Shown: in pieces, positions 1 through 6,309 of the stretch
Numbering within the stretch: position 1 is the stretch's first letter
Layout: the number at the start of each line of letters is the position of its first letter
Assembly (NCBI GenBank): GCA_020718925.1
Contig: DYRC01000141.1
Span: 1 to 9,993 of the forward strand
Origin: Desulfonema limicola
Lineage (GTDB): Bacteria; Desulfobacterota; Desulfobacteria; Desulfobacterales; DYRC01
Direction: 5' to 3'
Length of the DNA: 9,993 nt
Made by a program: the position numbers and the translations under genes
The notes under the pieces: model-generated
What the model saw: only the letters and a program-made list of their open reading frames with translations
Databases searched by the model: none
What the model was told of the DNA's origin: nothing

Positions 1-111
1 CTGTGTTTCTGATTTTTTCATTGCCCATTTTTTCATTAACTGATAAAAATGCGTTGTAAAAAGAGAAGCACCTTATTTGAAACTGCGATCAGCCCGGAGT
101 AAGAAAGTATT
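1..111. other. Leader region upstream of the first ATPase gene
   Basis: No gene can be supported here. The + strand frames carry only short open stretches running in from the window edge and stopping at 43 and 59, and a 17-codon ORF (49-102). On the - strand a reading frame starting with ATG at 36 and leaving the window begins MKKWAMKKSETQ; it could be the start of a divergent gene but has no clear ribosome-binding site. A weak sigma70-like promoter for the downstream gene is possible: TTGCCC at 21-26 and TAAAAA at 44-49, 17 nt apart. Confidence 0.3.
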
Positions 112-1362
112 ATGATAATCAAAATCAAAAATTTCGGTCCAATCAAAGAATTTGAGATTGATCTGTCAAAGGATTTTTCGATTATTTATGGAAAAAACAA
201 TATCGGAAAATCTTATGCGGTTTCTGTTGTCTATCTGATTTTGAAAAAATTCATATCTGATAATAAGTATTATGGTATGAAACGCGAGATCGCACTATTT
301 CACAAGATATTGCAGAGAACAAAAACTTATGATCCCGTTGAAAAAATAAAAGGTGTTAATAAAGAAAAGAAGCAACTCGAATATATAGAAAGAGATGTTT
401 TTCAAAAACTATTTATTGACGAACTTCAGAAATCTTTTACTGCCACATTCGGAGATAACATATCAAATAAATTAGCTAATCAAAAAGCAGAATTTTATAT
501 AAAGACTGATGAGGTGAAAATAGTTTTATGTAAGACCTATGATAGTTTGACTCTCACAAAAATAAATTTTTTAGAAAAAAACAGACTCATGGATTCTAAA
601 ATAGAAAAAACCAATATTTATTATTTTCCTGCATCTCGTATAGGCATTTATCAAGGATTAAGTTCATTTTCCTCCATATTTGCAGAATTATCAAAAAGCA
701 GAGGCACATTCCGAATAAAAAGCTTTGAAATTCCAAGTATTCCTGAGCCGGTCAGCGATTATTTTCTTGCATTATCTTCTATCAAAAAAGGAGTTACTGA
801 CCGAAATAATCCTATCGTGCTGTTGGCAGAGGAAATAGAACAGACAATTTTGGGCGGAGAAGTTATATTTGATGATGATACCAAAAAGATGATATATAAA
901 CCACATAATACGGATTTATACTTGGATATGTTTCAGGTGTCATCAATGGCGGCTGAAATATCTCCGCTTGTATTGTTTTTAAAATATATTATCGCTCCTT
1001 CACATAAAAAGGCGGAATCAAAAAGTATTTTGTTCATAGAAGAACCGGAAGCTCATCTGCATCCTGAAATTCAGGTTAAGCTAATGGAAATATTTGCAAA
1101 GCTTGTAAAACAAAATATCAAGATTATCATAACTTCTCACAGCGATTTTATGTTCAATAAGATGAACAATCTGATTTTAGAAAAGAAACTTGATATATCA
1201 AAATCTTGTGCAATGATACTTGAACAAACGGAGCAAGGCAGCATTTCAAAAATTCTTCCGGCGAATGAACTCGGAGTTGAAGATGAAAATTTTATTGCTA
1301 CAATAGAGCATCTTTTCAATGAGAGAACAGAAATAATAGAAAGGCTAAATAAGGATTCATGA
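112..1362 (+). CDS. AAA/ABC-type ATPase of a putative defence pair
   Basis: A 416-aa SMC/OLD-like ATPase without a recognisable TOPRIM domain. The N-terminus (IKIKNFGPI) is the usual first strand of AAA_15/AAA_21-type ATPases. Walker A is GKNNIGKS at residues 27-34; a YFPASRIG motif lies at about 171-178, typical of this group; a signature-like helix (SSMAAEISPL) is at about 277-286; Walker B is ILFIEEPEAHLHP at 306-318; the switch/H-loop is TSHSDF at 341-346. The last ~70 residues are helical and charged, with no nuclease motif. A GGAG at 96-99 lies 12 nt before the ATG, a long but usable spacing. The stop codon overlaps the next start by 4 nt, so the two are probably translationally coupled. 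Base use is extremely A+T-rich (15 of 60 bases are G/C at 541-600), unlike the rib genes, which suggests acquisition. A defence role is inferred from architecture only. Confidence 0.85.
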   Translation: MIIKIKNFGPIKEFEIDLSKDFSIIYGKNNIGKSYAVSVVYLILKKFISDNKYYGMKREIALFHKILQRTKTYDPVEKIKGVNKEKKQLEYIERDVFQKLFIDELQKSFTATFGDNISNKLANQKAEFYIKTDEVKIVLCKTYDSLTLTKINFLEKNRLMDSKIEKTNIYYFPASRIGIYQGLSSFSSIFAELSKSRGTFRIKSFEIPSIPEPVSDYFLALSSIKKGVTDRNNPIVLLAEEIEQTILGGEVIFDDDTKKMIYKPHNTDLYLDMFQVSSMAAEISPLVLFLKYIIAPSHKKAESKSILFIEEPEAHLHPEIQVKLMEIFAKLVKQNIKIIITSHSDFMFNKMNNLILEKKLDISKSCAMILEQTEQGSISKILPANELGVEDENFIATIEHLFNERTEIIERLNKDS

Positions 1363-1922
1363 TGTTTGATGAAATAATGCAGGATAATGAATTGCTTGCA
1401 TTGCTTAGAAATCAATGCGGTGAAGAAGGGATTTCTGCTGAGTTCGACCAGCAGATTAAGGAAGACAGCTATATTATTTTGAAACTTGATGCTTATTATA
1501 ATTCATTAAAAATGAAGCATACACCTCCGTCTGCCGATTGCCTTATCATTGTCAAATGCGATTTGAATCAAGGCTATAATTTTTATCTGATAGAATTAAG
1601 GAATACTAACTCTCCAGATGGCTTTAAAATAGAAAAAATTAAGAATAAATTTCAAACAGTAATTGAAGACTTTTTAACAAACAGATTCGGAAATATTTTT
1701 TTGAATAATAGCTATAAGATTAATAACTTATACCTCTTCTTTATTTCTGATCCGTACAACAAGCGGAGAAAGAATATAACTGATGAAGAATATGATATTT
1801 TTTTAAATACAAGAGGGCTTAAACTTAAAGCTTTACACTTGATTAAGCCATTCAAATTCAGAGAAAAGATAGCACACATAAAGACTCCCTTACCTGATCG
1901 GATTTGTGTAACTCCCTGCTAA
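1359..1922 (+). CDS. Unrecognised 187-aa partner of the ATPase, possible nuclease
   Basis: I do not recognise this family with certainty. The gene begins inside the ATPase stop codon (ATGA overlap; a second ATG follows directly at 1362) and shares its A+T-rich base use, so the two form one unit. The middle of the protein has the spacing of a PD-(D/E)XK core: SADCLIIV (Asp60 before a hydrophobic strand) followed by YLIELRN (Glu79-Leu-Arg81) with a helix-rich stretch after it, IEKIKNKFQTVIEDF. Arginine in place of the catalytic lysine makes this a degenerate or variant E-x-R site, so nuclease activity is not assured. A second strand pattern, NLYLFFISDP, follows at about 123-132. There is no signal peptide or membrane segment. 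By analogy with ATPase/nuclease pairs such as Septu it may be the effector of the upstream ATPase; it could equally be a non-catalytic specificity subunit. Confidence 0.75.
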   Translation: MMFDEIMQDNELLALLRNQCGEEGISAEFDQQIKEDSYIILKLDAYYNSLKMKHTPPSADCLIIVKCDLNQGYNFYLIELRNTNSPDGFKIEKIKNKFQTVIEDFLTNRFGNIFLNNSYKINNLYLFFISDPYNKRRKNITDEEYDIFLNTRGLKLKALHLIKPFKFREKIAHIKTPLPDRICVTPC

Positions 1923-1970
1923 TCCATATAAATCTTTAAAATCAAATTTTTAGGAGATAATGTAACAACA

Positions 1971-3182
1971 ATGCCAAAACTGTCAATCGAACAGGCAATT
2001 GAAGACATACGGGCAGGCAAAATGGTCATCCTGACCGATGATGCAGATCGTGAAAACGAAGGCGATCTCACGATGGCTGCTGAAAAAATAACCCCGGAAG
2101 CCATTAACTTTATGGTGAAATACGGACGCGGGCTGGTGTGTTTATCGCTGACGCCGGAAAAAATTGACGCCTTGCAACTGCCCATGATGGTATCGAACAA
2201 CACGTCGCGGTTTCAGACCGGTTTTACGGTTTCGATAGAAGCCAAAAAGGGCGTTACGACCGGCATTTCAGCCGCAGACCGGGCGACAACCATTCTGACC
2301 GCTATTGCGGATAATGCCAAACCCGGTGATTTGGCGCGTCCGGGACATATTTTCCCGTTGCGTGCAAGACGCGGCGGCGTGATGGTTCGTGCGGGGCAGA
2401 CCGAAGGCTCTGTGGATTTGGCGCGGCTTGCCGGATTGAAGCCTGCGGGCGTGATTTGTGAAGTCATGGACGAAGATGGCACGATGTCCCGAATGCCTTC
2501 ATTGGAAAAATTCAGCGAACAGCATGGTATCGGCATCTGCACGATTGCGGATTTGATTGAATACCGCATGAGAACCGAGTCTTTTGTGCGCCGCGCCGCG
2601 CCGGAAGTGATTATTCCGACCTCTGTTGCCGGAGAATTTAAAACCATTGTGTATGAAAACGACGTGGATGATTTTCTGCATATTGCGATGGTCAAGGGAA
2701 AAATCGATCCTGAAAAGTCAATTCTGGTTAGGGTACATTCGGAATGTCTTACGGGCGATATTTTCGGTTCTATGCGTTGCGATTGCGGAGATCAACTGCA
2801 CAGAGCCATGCAGATGATGGAAGAGGAAGGGGCGGGCGTTTTGCTGTATATCCGTCAGGAGGGACGCGGAATCGGTCTGGTCAATAAAATCAAAGCTTAT
2901 GCGCTTCAGGATCAGGGACATGACACGGTTGAGGCAAACGAAATACTCGGATTTCAGGCAGATTTGAGAAATTACGGCATCGGCGCTCAGATTCTGTCAG
3001 AACTCGGTGTAAGAAAAATGCGGCTTCTGACCAATAATCCCAAAAAGATGGTCGGTCTGGAAGGCTATAAATTGAAGATTGTTGAGCAGGTGCCGATTGA
3101 AACAGAGCCAAATGAATTCAATCGCTGTTATCTTCAGTGCAAAAAAGCAAAAATGGGGCATACGCTGAACAGCGTCAGCTAG
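1971..3182 (+). CDS. ribBA: Bifunctional DHBP synthase / GTP cyclohydrolase II
   Basis: This 403-aa fusion supplies both starting materials of riboflavin synthesis in the cytoplasm: the N-terminal half converts ribulose 5-phosphate to 3,4-dihydroxy-2-butanone 4-phosphate and formate, and the C-terminal half opens GTP to the pyrimidine precursor. The DHBP synthase half (about 1-200) has the acidic loop DDADRENEGD (23-32), HIFPLRARRGG from His126, and CEVMDEDGTM with Glu164. The cyclohydrolase half (about 206-400) has the zinc triad Cys259, Cys270 and Cys272 and RQEGRGIG from 295. All key residues are present. AGGAG at 1952-1956 lies 14 nt before the ATG. No FMN riboswitch fits in the 48-nt gap upstream. 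The last residues after KMGH (TLNSVS) and the stop codon lie inside a repeat that recurs at 4622. G+C is high (38 of 60 at 2341-2400), unlike the preceding cassette. Confidence 0.98.
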   Translation: MPKLSIEQAIEDIRAGKMVILTDDADRENEGDLTMAAEKITPEAINFMVKYGRGLVCLSLTPEKIDALQLPMMVSNNTSRFQTGFTVSIEAKKGVTTGISAADRATTILTAIADNAKPGDLARPGHIFPLRARRGGVMVRAGQTEGSVDLARLAGLKPAGVICEVMDEDGTMSRMPSLEKFSEQHGIGICTIADLIEYRMRTESFVRRAAPEVIIPTSVAGEFKTIVYENDVDDFLHIAMVKGKIDPEKSILVRVHSECLTGDIFGSMRCDCGDQLHRAMQMMEEEGAGVLLYIRQEGRGIGLVNKIKAYALQDQGHDTVEANEILGFQADLRNYGIGAQILSELGVRKMRLLTNNPKKMVGLEGYKLKIVEQVPIETEPNEFNRCYLQCKKAKMGHTLNSVS

Positions 3183-3221
3183 TCATATTCAGGCAGTCCT
3201 GAAAAAAATCGGGGCTGCCTG
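3158..3221 (+). repeat. Twin-hairpin repeat, copy 1 (3' end of ribBA)
   Basis: This ~64-bp segment matches 4622-4687 almost throughout, with a 14-nt identical core (3164-3177 versus 4628-4641), a second identical block (CTAGTCATA, 3179-3187 versus 4644-4652) and a third (TCAGGCAG), separated by small indels and substitutions. It contains two hairpins: ACGCT-GAAC-AGCGT at 3162-3175 and the long CAGGCAG/CTGCCTG stem at 3190-3221. The first hairpin and the TAG stop are read as the last codons of ribBA. Confidence 0.8.
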
Positions 3222-3228
3222 ATTTTTT
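3190..3228 (+). terminator. Rho-independent terminator after ribBA
   Basis: The arms 3190-3199 and 3212-3221 form a 10-bp stem (CAGGCAGTCC with GGGCTGCCTG, one G-T wobble) around a 12-nt loop, followed by ATTTTTT (3222-3228). It lies 8 nt after the ribBA stop and should end much of the ribBA transcript, so the genes downstream need their own promoter or read-through. Confidence 0.75.
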
Positions 3229-3232
3229 AAGC

Positions 3233-3262
3233 TTGATGTTTAATATCAAAATGCCTTATGAA
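3233..3262 (+). promoter_or_regulatory. Possible sigma70-type promoter for the V4R unit
   Basis: TTGATG at 3233-3238 and TATGAA at 3257-3262 are separated by 18 nt, directly after the ribBA terminator and 27 nt before the next start codon. The position is logical and the boxes are fair matches, but the region is A+T-rich and chance matches are easy. Confidence 0.35.
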
Positions 3263-3289
3263 TTAACCGTATCTTAAGGGGATGAACAG

Positions 3290-3481
3290 ATGGCAGAAAA
3301 AATGGTGAAATATCATCAGTTTGTTAAAGAAAAAGCCGGGAAAGAGGGCATGATGCGCTTGGCGATGAAAACCTGTGTTGCCAGCATTATTGCCAATGAT
3401 ATGCCGGATTCTCCCGAACATATTCAACGATTTCAACAGGCAGTCAAAGAAATAACGGGGCAGGATGTTAATTTCAAATGA
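3290..3481 (+). CDS. Small conserved-looking protein, 63 aa
   Basis: I do not recognise this protein. It is a short, soluble, mostly helical polypeptide (MAEKMVKYHQFVKEKAGKEG at the start) with one cysteine at position 25, no signal peptide and no membrane segment. AAGGGGA at 3276-3282 sits 7 nt before the ATG, a good Shine-Dalgarno site, and its stop codon overlaps the start of the next gene (ATGA at 3478-3481), so it is very likely a real gene and co-translated with the V4R-like pair. Its role is unknown; the tight coupling suggests a partner or accessory subunit of the two proteins that follow. Confidence 0.75.
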   Translation: MAEKMVKYHQFVKEKAGKEGMMRLAMKTCVASIIANDMPDSPEHIQRFQQAVKEITGQDVNFK

Positions 3482-4008
3482 GAGAACATGTGCATTTAAC
3501 GACAGAACACAGATTTAATCCGCTCGAATGCCGTCATTATCTCAACGGACAATTGAGCGTTCTTCATTGTCATCACTATGCCGCATTGTATACCCGTTTG
3601 GCATCGGATGTCGGCTTTCTTGACGGAAAAAAACTGCTGACCGAGTGTGCCGAAGACAGCTTTTATGAGATGCTCAGAAGTTATTTTGCAAAGCATTCCG
3701 GTATAGGCATCAAAGAAATATTTGATTTGGGAAGCCGGTATTATTCGCTTATCGGCATGGGAAATATGCAGGTATCTTATGCGGGACAGGATCGGGGAGA
3801 GGTTGTACTGCACTCTTCTCATATTGATACCGGCTGGCTGATCAGAATGGGGCAATATGACAAGCCGGTAAATTATATTACCTGCGGCTATATTGCTGCT
3901 TTGTTTTCATCAGCTTACGGACTACCGCCTCACAGCTTTGATGTCGAAGAAAGCGAAAGTATTGTAACCGGCGGAGAATGTTCATGTTTCAGAGTAGTGA
4001 GGCGATAA
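3478..4008 (+). CDS. V4R-like (4-vinyl reductase-type) domain protein 1
   Basis: A 176-aa protein whose C-terminal part resembles the V4R domain, a small-molecule/metal-binding fold also found in BchJ and in bacterial regulators. The matching pattern is CGYIAALFSSAYG (from Cys136), then VEESESIVTGG and ECSCF with Cys168 and Cys170; the middle cysteine usual in the family is not obvious here. The N-terminal half carries a His/Cys-rich segment (HCHHY, residues 30-34) that could bind a ligand or metal. It has no DNA-binding or membrane segment, so it looks like a stand-alone cytoplasmic ligand-binding protein. It overlaps the 63-aa gene by 4 nt and is followed 4 nt later by a second, probably paralogous, V4R-like gene. 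The substrate is not known, and the family assignment is by pattern, not by alignment. Confidence 0.75.
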   Translation: MREHVHLTTEHRFNPLECRHYLNGQLSVLHCHHYAALYTRLASDVGFLDGKKLLTECAEDSFYEMLRSYFAKHSGIGIKEIFDLGSRYYSLIGMGNMQVSYAGQDRGEVVLHSSHIDTGWLIRMGQYDKPVNYITCGYIAALFSSAYGLPPHSFDVEESESIVTGGECSCFRVVRR

Positions 4009-4012
4009 AACT

Positions 4013-4615
4013 ATGGCTATTCAGAGAGATCAGATTATCAGACAATTATCCGGGCTGACATTTACAGGCAATGATGACGGCTTGATTCCGATATTCGGCG
4101 TGTATGCCAATCAGCTTCCGGTGTCACTTTGGAATTCTTTTGCACAGAGACTGATCGGCAAAGTTCCATCCACGCTGATTGAGCCTGCGGAATATCTTCT
4201 TATCAATGCGGCGCATGTCTGCGGCTATCATACCTGCAACGGTATTATCTGCTCGAAAGAATGGAAAGAAATCGTTTCTCCGATGATTGAAAAAATGCCC
4301 GAAGATATGCTTTACGGCATGTATGCGGTGCTGACGGCATTCGGATGGGGCAAATCGGAGATTATTGAACTGATACCCGGTGAGCGTATGGTCGTCAGAG
4401 TCTATGATTATTATGAGGCAGATGCCGTGCAATACGGTATTGCTTCAGCCCCGTGCGCCTACATGCTCAGAGGTATCAATGCCGCAGCAATGGATTTGGT
4501 GTATGGAAATCCCTATCCCAACGGCATGAATACTTTTGAATGTATTCAGACCAAAGGCATTGAATGCAAAGATGAATACGGTGAGTTTATCGTCAGCAGA
4601 GTGCTGAAAAAGTAA
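4013..4615 (+). CDS. V4R-like (4-vinyl reductase-type) domain protein 2
   Basis: A 200-aa protein of the same general kind as its upstream neighbour but with a better-preserved C-terminal V4R pattern: Cys148 in APCAYMLRGINAAAM, then FECIQTKGIEC giving Cys177 and Cys185, and a final EFIVSR strand. The N-terminal half has a Cys/His-rich motif, AAHVCGYHTCNGIICS (about 66-81), and WG at 112. GAGGCG at 3999-4004 lies 8 nt before the ATG, and only 4 nt separate it from the previous stop, so the three genes from 3290 form one unit. Two unequal V4R-like proteins in tandem suggest a heterodimer sensing or carrying one ligand; that is inference. The gene ends a few bases before repeat copy 2. Confidence 0.78.
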   Translation: MAIQRDQIIRQLSGLTFTGNDDGLIPIFGVYANQLPVSLWNSFAQRLIGKVPSTLIEPAEYLLINAAHVCGYHTCNGIICSKEWKEIVSPMIEKMPEDMLYGMYAVLTAFGWGKSEIIELIPGERMVVRVYDYYEADAVQYGIASAPCAYMLRGINAAAMDLVYGNPYPNGMNTFECIQTKGIECKDEYGEFIVSRVLKK

Positions 4616-4621
4616 AAATGA

Positions 4622-4687
4622 GGATATGCTGAACAGCGTCAAACTAGTCATAATCAGGCAGCAGCTCTGAAAAAACGGGACTGCCTG
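4622..4687 (+). repeat. Twin-hairpin repeat, copy 2
   Basis: This is the second copy of the repeat at the 3' end of ribBA. It keeps both hairpins: GCTGAACAGC at 4628-4637 (with a wobble further out) and the 7-bp CAGGCAG/CTGCCTG stem at 4655-4661 and 4681-4687, whose loop has gained CAG and lost two bases relative to copy 1. Unlike copy 1 it has no T-run after the stem; it runs straight into the ribosome-binding site of the next gene, so it is not a convincing terminator. Here it is outside any gene. Confidence 0.78.
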
Positions 4688-4705
4688 CCTATCAGGAGGA
4701 CAGCC

Positions 4706-5350
4706 ATGTATGAAAATGTTGAAGACAGATTTGAATCAATGGAATATTACATGAGGGAACTTGCCTATCAGCAGATGAAAACCGAAATGTCGGTTCAGGC
4801 ATTGTCAAAGGAAATGAAGGATTTCAAAAATGAAATGAAGGATTTCAAAAATGAGATGGGAGAGTTTAAAAATGAAATGGGCGGATTTAAAAATGAGGTA
4901 AAACAGGAACATAAGCGGATGAATAAACAATGGGGCGAATTAGCCAACAAAATGGGAAGCCTTGTTGAAGATATTATTGCGCCTGCGGTAAGACCTGTTT
5001 TTGAAAAATATTTCAACTGTCAGATTTCGGATTTTTCTGTCAACCGTAGAAAGAAAATCGGAGAGTTGAAAGGCGAATTTGATATTATTGCGATTAGCGA
5101 CAGATATGCGTTTGTGGTGGAAGTGAAAAGCCGCCCTAAAAAAGAATATCTGTATGAGTTCATAGATAATCTCGAAAAGTTCAAAAAACTGTTTCCGGAG
5201 TATATTGATAAGAATATTATTCCTGTTTTCGGCAGCTTGCGATTTGATGATGACCTCATAGAACTGGCTATTCAGGAAAAGATTTATCTGCTGGCGTATC
5301 GTGAATGGGAATATATGGATATTCTGAATTTTGAGCAAATACACAATTGA
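4706..5350 (+). CDS. Coiled-coil protein with PD-(D/E)XK nuclease-like domain
   Basis: A 214-aa protein with an N-terminal coiled coil (about 1-80) and a C-terminal restriction-endonuclease-like domain (about 85-205). The coiled coil includes four tandem heptads of the form (K/G)-x-F-K-N-E-(M/V), residues 38-65. The nuclease-like part has LVEDIIAP (Glu88), GEFDIIAI (Asp126) and FVVEVKS (Glu139-Val-Lys141), the E...D...ExK arrangement of PD-(D/E)XK enzymes. It resembles the widespread prokaryotic family of coiled-coil proteins (COG5493/DUF3782-like) of unknown biological role. AGGAGGA at 4694-4700 sits 5 nt before the ATG, an excellent start. It is inserted between the V4R unit and ribH, whose ribosome-binding site overlaps its stop codon. 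Function is unproven; DNA cleavage is inferred from the motif. Confidence 0.85.
   Translation: MYENVEDRFESMEYYMRELAYQQMKTEMSVQALSKEMKDFKNEMKDFKNEMGEFKNEMGGFKNEVKQEHKRMNKQWGELANKMGSLVEDIIAPAVRPVFEKYFNCQISDFSVNRRKKIGELKGEFDIIAISDRYAFVVEVKSRPKKEYLYEFIDNLEKFKKLFPEYIDKNIIPVFGSLRFDDDLIELAIQEKIYLLAYREWEYMDILNFEQIHN
4817..4900 (+). repeat. Four tandem 21-bp repeats encoding coiled-coil heptads
   Basis: Units at 4817-4837, 4838-4858, 4859-4879 and 4880-4900 each encode one heptad of the coiled coil (KDFKNEM, KDFKNEM, GEFKNEM, GGFKNEV). The first two differ by a single base, so this looks like recent in-frame expansion; copy number may vary among strains. Confidence 0.9.
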
Positions 5351-5362
5351 GGTGAAAAAAAT

Positions 5363-5836
5363 ATGCCAAGAATAATTGAGGGCAAATTGCTGGCGGATGG
5401 CAAAAAATTTGCCATTATTGTCAGCCGGTTCAATGATTTTATCACGGATCGGCTGGTGGGCGGGGCTATGGATGCGCTGCTGCGATCCGGAGCCAAAGAC
5501 GAGGATATTGATCTGGTGAAAGTGCCGGGCGCGTTTGAAATGCCGATGATGGCAAAAAAAATGGCAAAAAAAGGTAAATATAACGCCATCTTGTGTCTGG
5601 GCGCAGTGATTCGGGGATCAACGCCGCATTTTGACTATGTGTGCGCGGAAGCATCCAAAGGCATTGCGGCAGTGAGTATGGATTTTGAATTGCCGGTCAT
5701 TTTCGGGGTGCTGACCACAGACACGATTGAGCAGGCTGTCGAACGTGCAGGAACAAAATCAGGCAACAAAGGCTTCAGCGCGGCGATGAGCGCGATTGAA
5801 ATGGCAAATCTGATTGAAGCGGCAGATCGGGATTAG
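5363..5836 (+). CDS. ribH: 6,7-dimethyl-8-ribityllumazine synthase
   Basis: RibH catalyses the penultimate step of riboflavin synthesis, condensing the pyrimidine made from the GTP branch with the butanone phosphate made by RibBA's N-terminal half. At 157 aa it has full family length. The diagnostic motifs are present: SRFN (21-24) for substrate stacking, VPGAFE (54-59), GAVIRGSTPHFDYV with the catalytic His89, and PVIFGVLTTD followed by ERAGTKSGNKG with the phosphate-binding Arg128. GAGGTGA at 5349-5355 overlaps the stop of the preceding nuclease-like gene and lies 7 nt before the ATG. nusB follows after 6 nt. Because of the terminator behind ribBA and the inserted genes, ribH is probably transcribed from a promoter upstream of the V4R unit or the nuclease-like gene rather than only from ribBA. 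Confidence 0.98.
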   Translation: MPRIIEGKLLADGKKFAIIVSRFNDFITDRLVGGAMDALLRSGAKDEDIDLVKVPGAFEMPMMAKKMAKKGKYNAILCLGAVIRGSTPHFDYVCAEASKGIAAVSMDFELPVIFGVLTTDTIEQAVERAGTKSGNKGFSAAMSAIEMANLIEAADRD

Positions 5837-5842
5837 AATATT

Positions 5843-6283
5843 ATGGGAATTCGCCGCATTTCACGGGAAACTGCATTGCAGGCACTTTTTTATATGGATT
5901 CGTGTCAGAATGCTTCTGAAAGAGCCGTCAAGCTTTTTTGCGATAATTTTCCTCCGTCGGAAGATGCCAAAGATTTTTTTCTCAAACTCGTCAACGGCGT
6001 GATAGAAAATCAGACTCGGCTTGACGAGATTATTGAGCGGTTTTCCAACAATTGGAAAGTTTATCGCATGGGCTGCGTGGATCGGAATGTTTTGCGGATT
6101 GCCGCTTATGAGGTGCTGTACTGCCCTGATATTCCGCACAAAGTAGCTATCAATGAAGCCATTGACATCGGCAAAAAATTCGGCACGGAAGAGTCCGGCG
6201 CGTTTATCAACGGTATTCTGGACAGCATCCGAATTGCTTTGGAAAAAGGTGAGATAAAAACTGAAAGTATTAAAACAACTTGA
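5843..6283 (+). CDS. nusB: Transcription antitermination factor NusB
   Basis: NusB binds boxA RNA together with S10 (NusE) and supports antitermination of rRNA operons. The 146-aa protein is a full-length, all-helical NusB: RISRETALQALFYMD at the N-terminus, NWKVYRMGCVDRNVLRIAAYE in two pieces around residues 70-90, DIPHKVAINEAI and KKFGTEESGAFINGILD near the end. The ribH-nusB order is a very common bacterial arrangement. The ATG is 6 nt after the ribH stop with only a weak GGGA at 5829-5832 as ribosome-binding site, so translation may depend partly on coupling to ribH. A 26-nt gap separates it from trpB. Confidence 0.96.
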   Translation: MGIRRISRETALQALFYMDSCQNASERAVKLFCDNFPPSEDAKDFFLKLVNGVIENQTRLDEIIERFSNNWKVYRMGCVDRNVLRIAAYEVLYCPDIPHKVAINEAIDIGKKFGTEESGAFINGILDSIRIALEKGEIKTESIKTT

Positions 6284-6309
6284 ATTTCAACGGAAAGGAT
6301 AGAGGAGAG

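Noticed and set aside
112..1362. OLD-family nuclease (ATPase plus TOPRIM) for the first ATPase
   Set aside because: The protein ends about 70 residues after the H-loop, with no TOPRIM acidic motifs; any nuclease activity would have to come from its partner.
1923..1970. FMN riboswitch upstream of ribBA
   Set aside because: The gap is only 48 nt, too short for an RFN element, and no conserved RFN blocks are visible.
2213..2695. Long open frame on the - strand opposite ribBA (160 codons)
   Set aside because: It lies wholly antisense to conserved DHBP synthase and cyclohydrolase sequence, has no recognisable motif, and reflects the G+C-rich codon pattern of ribBA.
4655..4687. Second copy of the hairpin as a functional terminator
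   Set aside because: The stem is conserved but no T-run follows; the sequence passes directly into the AGGAGGA of the next gene.
6280..6309. TTG start extending TrpB by 10 residues
   Set aside because: It overlaps the end of nusB, and the ATG at 6310 matches the usual TrpB2 N-terminus.
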